Shown here: positions 1 to 10,700 of the stretch, piece after piece
How positions within the stretch are numbered: the stretch's first letter is position 1
Layout: the number at the start of each line of letters is the position of its first letter
NCBI GenBank assembly: GCA_014084085.1
Contig: NPFB01000099.1
Location: 81,996-127,755, forward strand
Direction of reading: 5' to 3'
Length of the DNA stretch: 45,760 bases
Source: Hondaea fermentalgiana
Taxonomy: Eukaryota > Sar > Bigyra > Thraustochytrida > Thraustochytriidae
Position numbers and translations under genes: made by a program
The notes under the pieces: generated by a model
The model's database searches: none
What the model saw: the letters and a program-made list of their open reading frames with translations, nothing else
What the model was told of the DNA's origin: nothing

Positions 1-532
1 ATTACGTTTGTGACTTGCTTGCTCTCGGTTGCTCATGTCTGTCTGGACCCAGGAAAGCGCTGCGAGGGCTTGGGGCGTGAGAGGTGCGCCAGCGAACATT
101 TGCGACTCGATTGCGAGAGACATTACAGCAAGATCGTCCAGAGGCATAAAGACAAGACGCGTGCTCTCGTCAGCCTCCTCGCCGCCTTTTGAATACCTGC
201 GCAGTACCTCGTCTCGAGTGCATGCGCAACGAATAACAAAGAGCGCGCTTGGTTTTCCTCGCGAAGGGCCCACTTGGCGCACGATAGCGAAAATTTCAGG
301 AGGGGCAAGTGAAGACACGGGTAAATTAATCTCCGCTCGTACCTCATCGATAATAGATCCAAACAGTTCTTGCTCCGAAGAATTATTCTCGTCGACACGC
401 GACGGTTCGGGATGCCCCCCTGGGAGATCCAGAAAACCTTGAAACTCGCCTGTATGATGACTTCGATGGATCAGAAGCATCTCCCGTCTTGCGGTCTTGT
501 CGATCTGAGCTGTCTGAGTTTCGTGCACGCCT
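1..532 (-). pseudogene. partial tandem copy of NUDT22-like gene (3' half), truncated by window edge
   Basis: Bases 1-532 repeat 592-1123 at an offset of 591 bp with 8 substitutions and no indel. The copy encodes the C-terminal half of the Nudix hydrolase next door, including the Nudix motif (LPGGHPEP and the downstream glutamates). Its stop codon would lie just outside the window. The frame is open from a TGA at 556-558; the first in-frame ATG is at 480, inside the Nudix domain, so on its own it would lack the N-terminal half of the family. Seven of the eight differences fall at third codon positions and are silent; the eighth (position 378) changes Thr to Ser. It may be a partial gene duplication, an alternative 3' exon of the neighbour, or a haplotype placed in tandem by the assembler. 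I call it a pseudogene only because the 5' half is missing. Confidence 0.7.
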
Positions 533-588
533 TGCAAAAAGCCAACGAACGCCCATCATCGTGAGAATATAGGTCTTTAGCTAGCTCG

Positions 589-1653
589 CTAATTACGTTT
601 GTGACTTGCTTGCTCTCGGTTGCTCATGTCTGTCTGGACCCAGGAAAGCGCTGCGAGGGCTTGGGGCGTGAGAGGTGCGCCAGCAAACATTTGCGACTCG
701 ATTGCGAGAGACATTACAGCAAGATCGTCTAGAGGCATAAAGACAAGACGCGTGCTCTCGTCAGCCTCCTCGCCGCCTTTTGAATACCTGCGCAGTACTT
801 CGTCTCGAGTGCATGCGCAACGAATAACAAAGAGCGCGCTTGGTTTTCCTCGCGAAGGGCCCACTTGGCGCACGATAGCGAAAATTTCAGGAGGGGCAAG
901 TGAAGACACGGGTAAGTTAATCTCCGCTCGTACCTCATCAATAATAGATCCAAACAGTTCTTGCTCCGTAGAATTATTCTCGTCGACACGCGATGGTTCG
1001 GGATGCCCCCCTGGGAGATCCAGAAAACCTTGAAACTCGCCTGTATGATGACTTCGATGGATCAGAAGCATCTCCCGTCTTGCGGTTTTGTCGATCTGAG
1101 CTGTCTGAGTTTCGTGCACGCCTCCAATCTCGACGATCGCACCAACTCCAAGAGGATCCGCCATGAAGGCGCGTTCATCATTTGCCATGCGAGTCCCCAA
1201 AGATCGAAGCTCTGACACGATAACCTCTGATGGATTACAATTTGTTCCAAGAAAGGTCTTGTAGTCCGTCAGCGAGAGCTCGAGCTCGAGCTCGAGCTCG
1301 GGCTCAGACTCAATGCGGTCGTTGCGTTCCGCGTCAATCGAGTTGTTCTTGATGCCAAACGCATCGAGTCTGAATTTGCTCATATTGAATAGCTTTGGGT
1401 TCATCTGCAGCCGGCGTATCCACTCTGTCTCTGCTATTTGTCGTATCCGCTCGCTCGCTTTTGCGCGCTCAGCGTCGACAGCGCCGGAGCCTTCGCCACC
1501 ACCGCTCTTGACCACCAAAGCAACGCCATCGTGGTCCGTTCCTCCTTCTCCTCCTCTGACAACGCATGTGACCTGGCCTACGTTCAAGGGACGCCTGAAG
1601 GCTGCGAGGACTTTTGCAACGCCAGCCCCAGGCTGCTGCTCTACGGCCGCCAT
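589..1653 (-). CDS. NUDT22: NUDT22-like Nudix hydrolase (predicted UDP-sugar diphosphatase)
   Basis: 354 residues from ATG 1653 to TAG 589. The family fingerprint is clear: a KFRLDAFG segment near residue 95, an LTDYKTFLGTN block, an ADPLGVGA block, then LPGGHPEP (residues 213-220) and an ELF..IIDEVRAEINLP helix that supplies the Nudix acidic residues (E240, E244). The canonical REUXEE arginine is absent, as in NUDT22 generally. Known NUDT22 enzymes hydrolyse UDP-glucose and UDP-galactose to the sugar phosphate and UMP; that this protein does so is inferred from family membership. The first 90 residues are Gly/Ala/Glu-rich and poorly conserved. A palindromic GAGCTC microsatellite (about 1275-1303) encodes an acidic Glu-Leu repeat in front of the LTDY block. 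The last 180 codons are duplicated in tandem at 1-532. Confidence 0.88.
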   Translation of the reverse strand: MAAVEQQPGAGVAKVLAAFRRPLNVGQVTCVVRGGEGGTDHDGVALVVKSGGGEGSGAVDAERAKASERIRQIAETEWIRRLQMNPKLFNMSKFRLDAFGIKNNSIDAERNDRIESEPELELELELSLTDYKTFLGTNCNPSEVIVSELRSLGTRMANDERAFMADPLGVGAIVEIGGVHETQTAQIDKTARREMLLIHRSHHTGEFQGFLDLPGGHPEPSRVDENNSTEQELFGSIIDEVRAEINLPVSSLAPPEIFAIVRQVGPSRGKPSALFVIRCACTRDEVLRRYSKGGEEADESTRLVFMPLDDLAVMSLAIESQMFAGAPLTPQALAALSWVQTDMSNREQASHKRN

Positions 1654-2552
1654 CGATCGGTCCCCCTGACTCGGCGTGCCACAGCGCTTGCCCGTTCTGC
1701 TCGCTTCCCTCTTTTCGAGTCTTTCTTTGGTCTCTTTCGCCTATCGAGCATAGATACCCTTATTCATCCGTTACGTCCAGTTGCGCTCGGGCCCCGGCCG
1801 CTCCGGCGCCGCGGGGACCACAGCTCACCTCAGCCTCGGCTCAGGCTTGGCTTTGCTAGCTCACAGTCAGTCAGCCCAGGCCCTATCCGAGTCTCTGTCC
1901 GCGGCTTTGGGTTGTTTTCCTTTTTCGTTATCGCGCACCAGAGAAGGTAAGAAGCCTGTGAAGAGCAGCATTCAATCTGCACGAGGGTTGCCCCAAAGTG
2001 GACCCGCCCGTCCGTCCTCAGGCAAGCAAGTTTTCCCCTTTTTCTTGACTGGGCTGGTTTAATTTCAACAAAGTACAGAGCAAGACTCTGTGCCTGACTG
2101 TGAGTACGACCTTGCCATCTGGCTAGCTAGTCACGCGATTCGCCGGCATGAGGTGCCACACGTAGCCAGCCTACTTCCTGGACTTCGCTGCCTGCTAGGC
2201 CTGAAGTACTTGATTGATTGCTTGTTCACTCTCACGCCTCGCTCTGCGCGGAAGCGCGAACAAAAATTGACTCCGCGGGGATTGATCGAGTTGAGCAGAA
2301 AAATGGACGTAGGATGACCAGCTGGAGGAAGTGCACCAGCCTGGGATTAGCCAGAGACGGGCTCGTGCGCCCGCGACGCAGAGTTTGCAATCGCGCAATC
2401 GAGGCACGTCGTTGTAGTTGCGGTGGTGGTGGTGGAGGAGGAGGTGCTGCAGCAGGTGGTGCTGTCAGTCAGGTCAGCAAGCTAGCTAGCTAGCTAGCTA
2501 GCTGGCTAGTTCGCTAGCTAGCTTTTCGACGCACGACGAACGAATTGCTGCG
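1654..2552. promoter_or_regulatory. divergent intergenic region between NUDT22-like and coiled-coil genes
   Basis: About 900 bp separate two divergently transcribed genes, so both promoters should lie here. I see no gene: open frames are short and lack similarity. The right end holds a GGT-rich stretch (about 2419-2463) and a CTAG array (2481-2522) shortly before the ATG at 2553. No TATA box or other element can be assigned with confidence. Confidence 0.4.
2481..2522. repeat. self-complementary (CTAG)n array
   Basis: Near-continuous CTAG tetramers interrupted by a short CTGGCTAGTTCG segment, ending 30 bp upstream of the coiled-coil gene's ATG. Each unit is palindromic, so the array can fold back on itself and would lie in the 5' UTR or core promoter. 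Confidence 0.85.
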
Positions 2553-3989
2553 ATGGCCAAACCGCTCTCAGACCATGAACTGAGCGAGCTTCAGCGCGAC
2601 CTTGCCTTGATGAGCAAAGATGCTGACAAGAGCTCACGACGGAATTCGTGGTCTAGCGGCCCCGGGCGTATGCGGCAAACTCTACGCACTATGGATCAGC
2701 TCCTTGCTCCTCGCGTGACCTCCATCGCAGATCAAGCCTCCTTTGTCCTCGAGCGGCTCGTTATGGGCGATGACGCGAGTGTATCCTCTTGCGAAGACGA
2801 CTCGCAAGGCGACCAAGCTGATGACCCCATGGAACTACGTCTCGACCTCGAGACGCCCTTTGACTCGCTGCTTTCGTCGAAACAGGCTCTTTCCGTTCCA
2901 ATTCAACCACGCCCGGCCCTTCTCGACGCCCAAACCAGCTGCTCGAGCATTCTATCACAAAGCTCGAGGACTCTTTTGGATTCATTGGAGAAAGCCGCAG
3001 CCCTTGATCACCCAACACTGAACGCTCAGACGAGTTGCGGCGACTTGCTGAGCCACAACGAGGCCATCGGGGCAACGCACCATAACGTTCCGCGCGCACA
3101 AACGCAAAGCACGCGCGACGAGCCATCTGCACTCATCAACTTCTCCAGCCCAGGTAGCCCGATCACTCCGGGAGACATTGACCTTGTGCCAGCGCGACGT
3201 CCCGCGCGACGCTACTCGGCGGACATCTCCGAGGCCGACCGCAATCTCATCATGCAAGGCGCTGTGACGATTGCGGAACGCAGGGCATGGGGCGAAGCGC
3301 TGTCTTCCGCGGCGGCCGCTGCAGAAAAGGACAAAGAGCTCATCGCATTTTATGCAAATGAGACAAAGACCCTGCGCGAACGTGCGCACGCTTTGTCCGC
3401 ACAAGTGTTGACTCTTCAACAGGAAAAGGACCACTTGACGCACGAGCGCGATGAGCTGAAAGCCCAGGTCGAGTTTGCGCAGCTCCAGACGCGACGCAGG
3501 GGATCATGTGGGGACGTCAGGACGCACAATGCAGCGCTAACGTCGACGCAAGAAGACTCTGTTGCTGTTGCTCGACTCGAGGACGAGCTGCGCGCTGCCA
3601 AAGAAACGGCGCGTGCGGATCGTAAAATGCTTGAAGATGCCTTAAGCGCAGCCAATCACAGAGTCAAAGGTCTGGAGCAACGCTGCAAAGACCTCGACAA
3701 ACAGGTAACGCAGCGTCCGCCAAGTACGAACGACAATGTGGAAGGTCTTCTTCTCAATCTCAGACAGGAACTTCGCGGCATGGTGTCTGAGGCAATATCA
3801 GAATCTGTTGCGCACGAACAGCAGGCGATGTCGCGCTCGTCCGCCACGCCGCCTGATTCTCCAAAGAGTCCAAGAGCGCGCAACTTTTCTCTATCGCGTA
3901 TGTCAGAGCAGGCGCGGCTTCGTATGTCTCTTTCGCGATGGCGGAACACGGTGCCGTCGTCTTCGCCCCCTCCAAGTCCCTTACAATGA
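2553..3989 (+). CDS. coiled-coil protein with repeated QTSC motif, function unknown
   Basis: 478 residues, ATG 2553 to TGA 3989. I do not recognise a family. The N-terminal half is Ser/Asp-rich and predicted disordered. It holds two copies of a short motif, AQTSC followed by a hydrophobic Leu/Ile-Leu-Ser (Gln127 and Gln159), 32 residues apart. Heptad-like stretches at about 240-310 and 330-385 predict a coiled coil, and a third helix precedes a Ser/Pro-rich C-terminus. Basophilic kinase-type sites (Arg-Arg-x-Ser) occur at Ser32, Ser222 and Ser318, and RNFSLSR near the C-terminus is similar; these suit AGC-kinase phosphorylation or 14-3-3 binding, which is inference. No membrane segment or signal peptide is seen. 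It lies head-to-tail with the dynein gene, 716 bp upstream. Codon use and GC match neighbours, supporting a real gene. Confidence 0.7.
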   Translation: MAKPLSDHELSELQRDLALMSKDADKSSRRNSWSSGPGRMRQTLRTMDQLLAPRVTSIADQASFVLERLVMGDDASVSSCEDDSQGDQADDPMELRLDLETPFDSLLSSKQALSVPIQPRPALLDAQTSCSSILSQSSRTLLDSLEKAAALDHPTLNAQTSCGDLLSHNEAIGATHHNVPRAQTQSTRDEPSALINFSSPGSPITPGDIDLVPARRPARRYSADISEADRNLIMQGAVTIAERRAWGEALSSAAAAAEKDKELIAFYANETKTLRERAHALSAQVLTLQQEKDHLTHERDELKAQVEFAQLQTRRRGSCGDVRTHNAALTSTQEDSVAVARLEDELRAAKETARADRKMLEDALSAANHRVKGLEQRCKDLDKQVTQRPPSTNDNVEGLLLNLRQELRGMVSEAISESVAHEQQAMSRSSATPPDSPKSPRARNFSLSRMSEQARLRMSLSRWRNTVPSSSPPPSPLQ

Positions 3990-4705
3990 TTTCAGACAAT
4001 TCATTTGCATTTTAATCCCCGCCCTCCTCCGCGCAGCACTCACTCCATCGTCCGTCTCCGTGCGTGTAGGTAGTGTTCGTGCGCAGCAAAACACATTATG
4101 TTCACTTGTATACTATCTTCTTGATCGATCGAAGGAACGAACGTCTGACTAGGCCTAGGCCTATTGCCAGCATCTATCTTGACCTCGCTCCGCCGAGGGG
4201 GCAGGCTCCATTTCGCGTGCAGTCGTCTCTCAAAATCCGAGTTCTGTGCGCGCGAGCCGAGGCACCTTGTGTTGGATGACGGCTTAGCTGGCTCGCTTTC
4301 GGCTGTCACAAACAAGCATCGGCGCGGCGGACGGAGCAGGGCGCTCGCTGCTCTTGCAAGAGCCCGCCCGCTGCCCACCAGAATCCGCCGCTGAGATGGA
4401 TGGACGTTCGTTCACCTACGATCGCCGATGACCCGCGCGAACAACTTGCAGTCCTCACTCGCTCCAAGTCAGCCAGCCAGCCGGCCCAGCCGCAGCCAGG
4501 CGATGGATGGGCCAGTGAATGGGCAAGCAGGCAAGCAGGCAAGCAATCCCGCCGTTATACACGGGCAGCTGGCTCGGGCAGATAATGACAGCGAAGATCT
4601 TTCACCATCGACCAGCAGTAGGCCTAGCAGCAGCACAGCAGCTGCAGGCAGAGAAATAATCGAGTCACCCGGCCGGGCGAACGAGCGTCGCGGCTGCAGG
4701 CGACG
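3990..4705 (+). promoter_or_regulatory. intergenic region and 5' leader of the dynein heavy chain gene
   Basis: 716 bp with no supported gene. Short overlapping open frames here are low-complexity (GGCAGG/CAGC-type runs near 4470-4660) and lack conserved sequence. It should hold the 3' end of the coiled-coil transcript and the dynein promoter. The ATG at 4706 is preceded by GCAGGCGACG. Confidence 0.4.
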
Positions 4706-7700
4706 ATGGAGGCTCTACGCGCGTACGTTTGCGCGGTGGTCCCTGCAACGCTCGGTGCCAGCGAGGAAGCCGTACGAGCCGGATGGCTCGCCAACGTGGA
4801 TGCCGATGCCGGTGAGGTCGACGACGACTCAGACCGCGCCGTGGAAACCTTCGTGACGGAGCCCGGACAGCAGGTGCTTTATGTGGAGCGACAGGCAGAT
4901 GGCTCTGTTCGCTTCTCCAGCGAGGTGGGCTTTGGCGGCCTGGGGTGCGCAGGCGCCGTCCTCGTGAAAAGGCAACCGTTTGCGCTGGCTCCAATTAAGA
5001 ATAACAACAACAACGACGACGACGACGACGACGACAACAACAATGACAACGGCAAAGGCGAGACTGCAAGCAGAGGTGGTCCGGATGGCCAGCAAGAGGA
5101 CCGTGGAAGCGATAACTTTCGCATGTGCGACAAGGTCCGGTACGCTGTTCTCAATATGGCGCAATCCTCGGCGGCCACTCCCGCCACGCCAAGCACAGAC
5201 CCCAACGCGGCGGCGGGGGAGGACTCGAGTAGCACTGTCGATGACGTCGTGGGGGGCGTCTACGACTACATTCACTTTGGCCTCGGACCGCTTCTTCGGT
5301 CCTACGGAACCGTCATGACGTCCGCGCCTTCTCGCGCCGCCGGATCAGCCGAAGACGAAGGAGGAGAGGCCTCTGGTTCATCACCCATGCCATCCATGCC
5401 TCCCATGAGCGAGGCCATGCGCCAGGCCCTCCCTCTGATCAGCAAACGCATGAATGAGCTCGAGTACGCCATGCGATCTTGCTTACAGAGCATGGAAATC
5501 CCCGAAGTCAGGCTCGCCGTGGACCCCGTCGTGAGTGAGGCGCTGGCAAGGGCCGGCGGAAGCGCTGACGGCAAGCCTCTCGAGGAAATCGGTCTAGGGG
5601 AAGACGCTAGGGATGTCAAAATGCTGAACCGCCTTCAAGCCGGTGTCAATCGCTGGGTCAAAGAAATTCAAAAGGTGACCAAGCTTGACCGCGATGCTGG
5701 CACAGGCAGCGTGTCGCAAGAGGTTCAGTTTTGGCGCAATCTTGAACGTGCCTTGCAGCAGATCCAGCGCCAGGTCGATGGTCCCGAGGTTCGTCTTACA
5801 CTCGATATTTTGAAGCAGAGTCGGCGTGCTCTCGCCACAATCCTCTTTGAGAATGACACCGGTCTGCAGTCCGCGATGAAACGCGTGAACAACTACATGA
5901 TTCTCATGCAGGACTTTCCGATCGGTGGCCTTCTGGCTGCGACGGACATTGGTCAGATCCAAGAGGCCATCGTTCAGATCTTTACGCACCTAAAAAAGAT
6001 CAAGTCTGCCGACGAATACCCGCTCTCTCAGGCGATGCGTCTCGTTGAGAGCCTCTCGCGCGACATGAATGACCAAATTCTTGCCGTGCTTGCCTCGCGA
6101 GACCTCATGCAAATGCCCTACGCTGAGTTTGATGGCATCGCCCGCAGTTGCCAAGCTCTTTTCCGAACGTGGGACGATAATGTCCGCACCTTTCGTGAGC
6201 TCGCCAGGGACCTCGCCAAGCGCCGTGGTGCGGAACGCCTGCCTCCAAAGCTCACGTTTGAGCATGCTCACTTGCAGGAGAGAATCGAGGATTTGCGATC
6301 CTTCCGGGCAGCGCACGAAAAATTGCACACCGTTTTGGAAAAGGTTGACCTTTCCTCCACGGAGGATGCCGCCGCGGCCGAAAAGTCTGCCGCTGCCAGC
6401 CGAGAAATTGCTGCCTCCCCACGCAGTCAGGCCAGCGCCGTCGACGACGGTCATCAAGAGGAACAAAAGAGCGAGCGTCCTGACTCGATCGCCGCCGCCT
6501 ATGAGGTCGTCGCCGCGGTCAATGTTTTGGACCTCTCGCGCGAAGGTGCTGCGGCCTGGGAGAATGCCAAGGGACTCTACGAGCGCCGCGTTGATCGCCT
6601 TGAGCGCCGCATCATCGAACACCTCACAGATAGGCTCGGAGCCGCCAAGACGGCGGACGAAATGTTCCGCGTCTTTTCTCGCTTCAACGCACTCTTCTTT
6701 CGTCCCCGTATCCGCGGCGCGATTCAGCAGTTCCAAACGCGCCTCATTGGCACGGTGGAGGCTGATATTGAGGCCTTGCAGCGCACTTTCAAACGCAGCT
6801 ACGGACAGTCGCAGGCCAGCCTCATGAGTCGCGTAAAAGACGTTCCCCCCGTTTCTGGCGCCATCATTTGGGCGCGTCAAATTGAGCGCCAGCTCGACCA
6901 GCTTCTTGCTCGCGTTGAGGCAGTGCTTGGCGTCGGTTGGGAGCAGCACGTTGAAGGCCGCCGACTCAAGGAGACGGGCGCCGCGTTCAAAAAGAAGCTC
7001 AATACGCAGACCATGTTCGACCAGTGGATGAAGAACATTCAGAACGCTCCAAGCTTTGAGGTCTCTGGCCGTCTCTTTCGCGTCGACGAGGCCACTTCTG
7101 GGGGGTCACCTTCTCTTAGCGTCAACTTTGATCCCGAGATTGTCGAACTCTTCAAGGAGGTTCGCAACTTGCAATGGCTAGGCTTTCGCATTCCGTACAC
7201 GCTCAAGGTCATTGCCGATGAGGCCAAAGAAAAGTATCCGTTTGCCATGTCCCTTCAGGCATCCCTTGACGCCTACAAGCTCACTGTGGCTCAAATGGAC
7301 GACGAACTCGCTGCTTTGCTCTCTACGCACGTCAGCGAGGCGCAGGCCATCATCGAGGCGGCCTTTGACAAATCCAGCAAGGCTGTGAATTGGGACTCGG
7401 ATGGACTTCGAGACTATGCCTCGGACTTTGCACAACGTGTGCAGGCGCTGCAAGACAAGGTCGTCAACGCCTCCGAAAAGACCTTTGCTGTTCAGGAGCA
7501 GCTGGTCCTGCTAAAGACATGCGACTATAACGCAGAGTCGCTTGGGGCCTGCGTTGATGCTGTCCAGCGCACCGTTGATGACATGAACTTGGCGTCTTAC
7601 ACGAACCTCGAGGCCTGGGTCGCGCGCCTCGAAGAACGTATCGACGCCGTCCTTCAGGAGCGTCTCTCCACCGCTCTTCACGACTGGCTCGCCGAGTTTG

Positions 7701-10700
7701 CGGCCGGTAAAGCTGCTTCCACATGGCACGAGATTGTGCTGCGCAAGCACGCATTGTACCTCGACCCACCCTTGCAAGACGCGCGCTACACGTGCATCGC
7801 GGCCCTTCACGGGAATGTAGACGTCGTTGCGAACCTTCCACGAATCCAGAGCGCGCGATACGACACCGACAACGCCGTCGCGACGACGCGCCGGACCACC
7901 TTGCTGCGATCCCTTATTGACCCTTCTTCCTCAGCGCCAGGGACGAATGCGGAGGCGCGCGCTTTGCTCGCTGACGCGTACGCTCACATCGAGAAACGCA
8001 TGAAGGAAGTCGATGCATACGCGTCCACGTGGCTCCAATACCAGGCCCTTTGGGAGATGGAGTCTTCGCAGGTTTTCGAGATCATGGGAGAATCCTTTGC
8101 CAAGTGGCACCGTCTTCTCAAGGACGTGCAAGCGGCCCGATCGACATTTGACACGACCGAACACATGCAGCGCTTCGGGCCAATCACCATCGATTTCCAG
8201 CAGGTTCAGGCTCAGATAAGTCTGCGCTACGATGCTTGGCACAAGGAGCTCCTCGGTCGCTTTGGAACCCTTCTCGCGGACGCCATGAAGGCATTCTACG
8301 AGAACGTATCGAACATGCGGAATGAACTCGAAGCCGGCTCCTTTGATGCGCCCACGGCTGACGTCGTCACCTTTATCACCGTCTTGCGCAAGGTCCAGGC
8401 GCAGCGCAAGTCACTCGCCAACGACCTCGCAAGCTTCGTGGACGCTGAGCGGCTCGCGCAGCGCCAGCGCATGCAGTTTCCGGCCAGCTGGATCTGGAGC
8501 GCGAATTTGCAAGGCGAATGGGACGCCCTCGAGCAGATCCTCGCTCGCAAAGAGCGTGTCCTCGAGACCGAGCTACCGACGCTGCAGACTAAAATTGTTG
8601 CCGAAGACCGTGCCGTTGCAGGCCGCATTGAGCAGCTTGCTTCCGACTGGGCTGAACAGCGGCCCGTGGGCGGTGAAGCGCGGCCCGCAGCCGCACTCGA
8701 GGTTCTTGCACTATTCGCTGCCCGAAAGGCACGTGTCAAGGACGAGTGGGAGCGAGTCTCCCTTGCCAAGGAAGCAATCCAGGGTGGCACCGAGGATGCT
8801 CTGGAGACCGGTGCTTCTCCATCGCAATCGCAACCGCAGAGCCACCGCATCCTCGACACTCTCGGCAACGAGATCGAGAGTCTTCAGGAAGTCTGGACGT
8901 CGCTCGCGCAAGTTGCCGAAAATCTGGCGCAACTTCGGGAACTTCCGTGGACTGCGGTCGTTCCAAAAAAACTCCGTGTCTCCCTCGACGCCATCCTCGA
9001 GGAGCTTCGCAAGCTCCCCAGCCGCGTTCGCCAGTACGAAGCCTTCGAGTACATTCAGGACACGGTCCGTGAATACAAAAAGACGCAGCCACTCATCATT
9101 GAGCTGCGGTCCGAGGCGCTTAAAGATCGCCACTGGCGACAGATTCACCGCACGCTCGATCTTGGGCCCGTTTCTGAGCTCACGCTTGGAGACCTTTGGG
9201 CCAAAGATCTTAAGCGTCACCAGAAACCCCTTCAGGAAATCTTCCGAACCGCTCAAGGAGAAATGGCACTCGAGGAATTCTTGCGGCAAATTCGCGAATT
9301 TTGGACCACCTACGAGCTTGATCTGGTCAACTTCCAGAACCGTTGCCGCATCATTCGCGGCTGGGACGAGCTCTTTACACAACTTGACGAGCACACCAAC
9401 AGTCTCGCGTCCATGAAGCAAAGCCCATACTTTAAGGTCTTTGAGGAGGACGCATCTGCCTGGGAGGACAAGCTCTTGCGCATTCGTGTTGTCCTCGACA
9501 TCTGGATTGACGTGCAGCGCAGATGGGTGTACCTCGGAGCGATTCTCTTTGGCAGTGCTGACATCAAGCAGCAGCTACCCAACGAGTACAGCCGATTCTC
9601 CTCGATTGACGGCGAGTTCGTTTCTCTCATGCGCAAAGTTTCGCGCGCACCGCGTGTGCTCGAAGTCGTAAACTCTATGCCCAACCTGGATCACTCACTG
9701 GGCCGTCTTGCTGATCTTCTTGAGAAGATTCAGCGCGCGCTGGGCGACTATCTTGAGCGCCAGCGCCAGGGCTTTTCGCGCTTCTACTTTGTGGGAGACG
9801 AAGATCTCCTAGAGATCATTGGAAACTCAAAGGACCCGGTCAAGGTCCAGCGTCACATGAGCAAGATGTTTGCCGGCATTGTGTCACTCAAGCTCGGTTC
9901 TGCAGCAGAAGGTGGCGACCAAGGCGACTCCGGAGGCGCTGCATCTGACATTACGGCCATGGTGTCACGCGAGGGCGAGGTGGTGCCCTTTGCACCTGCA
10001 CCCGTTCCCGTGACTGGAAAGGTGAATGAGTGGCTTGGTGGCGTCGAGAGCGCCATGCGTTCGACCCTCTCGACCCTCTTGCAGCGTGCCAACGAGAGCA
10101 ATCCTCTTTTGGGCGGTGGAGCAGGTGGCGCTCAATCCGGTGAAGACGCCTTCACTCCTTGGGTGGACAGGTTTCCTTCGCAGATTCTTCTTCTTGCGAG
10201 CCAAGTATCGTGGTGCACCCAAGTCGACGCTATCCTTGCAGGTACATCATCGAGCGGCGGTGCCAACACGGAGCAGCAGCTCACGACACTTTGCGACCGC
10301 ACCGAGCACTGGCTCGGCGTCCTCGCCGAGCGCGTCCTTTCGGGTAACATCAGCACCGAGGTGCGCAAAAAGCATGAACAGATCATCACCGAAATGGTTC
10401 ACCAACGCGACGTGCTGCGCAAGCTTGCGGCCCAGAGCGCCGAGGGGCAGGCTCCGTCGCCTGACACCTTTGCTTGGCTCAGCCAGATTCGCTATCGCTG
10501 GGCGCAAGACAAACTTTCTCTGCATATTGCCAGCGCGACCTTTGACTACGGTTTTGAATACCAAGGCGTCGGGGAACGTCTTGTTCAAACGCCGCTCACA
10601 GATCGCTGCTACTTGGCCCTCACCCAAGCGCTCCACTTTCGTCTTGGCGGCAACCCTTTTGGACCTGCAGGAACAGGCAAGACCGAGTCCGTCAAGGCAC

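Noticed and set aside
8322..9416. long alternative frames inside the dynein gene (for example 8322-9416 plus, 10247-11170 minus, 11584-12807 minus, 14270-15226 minus)
   Set aside because: Shadows of a high-GC coding sequence; the dynein frame is conserved throughout and these have no recognisable domains.
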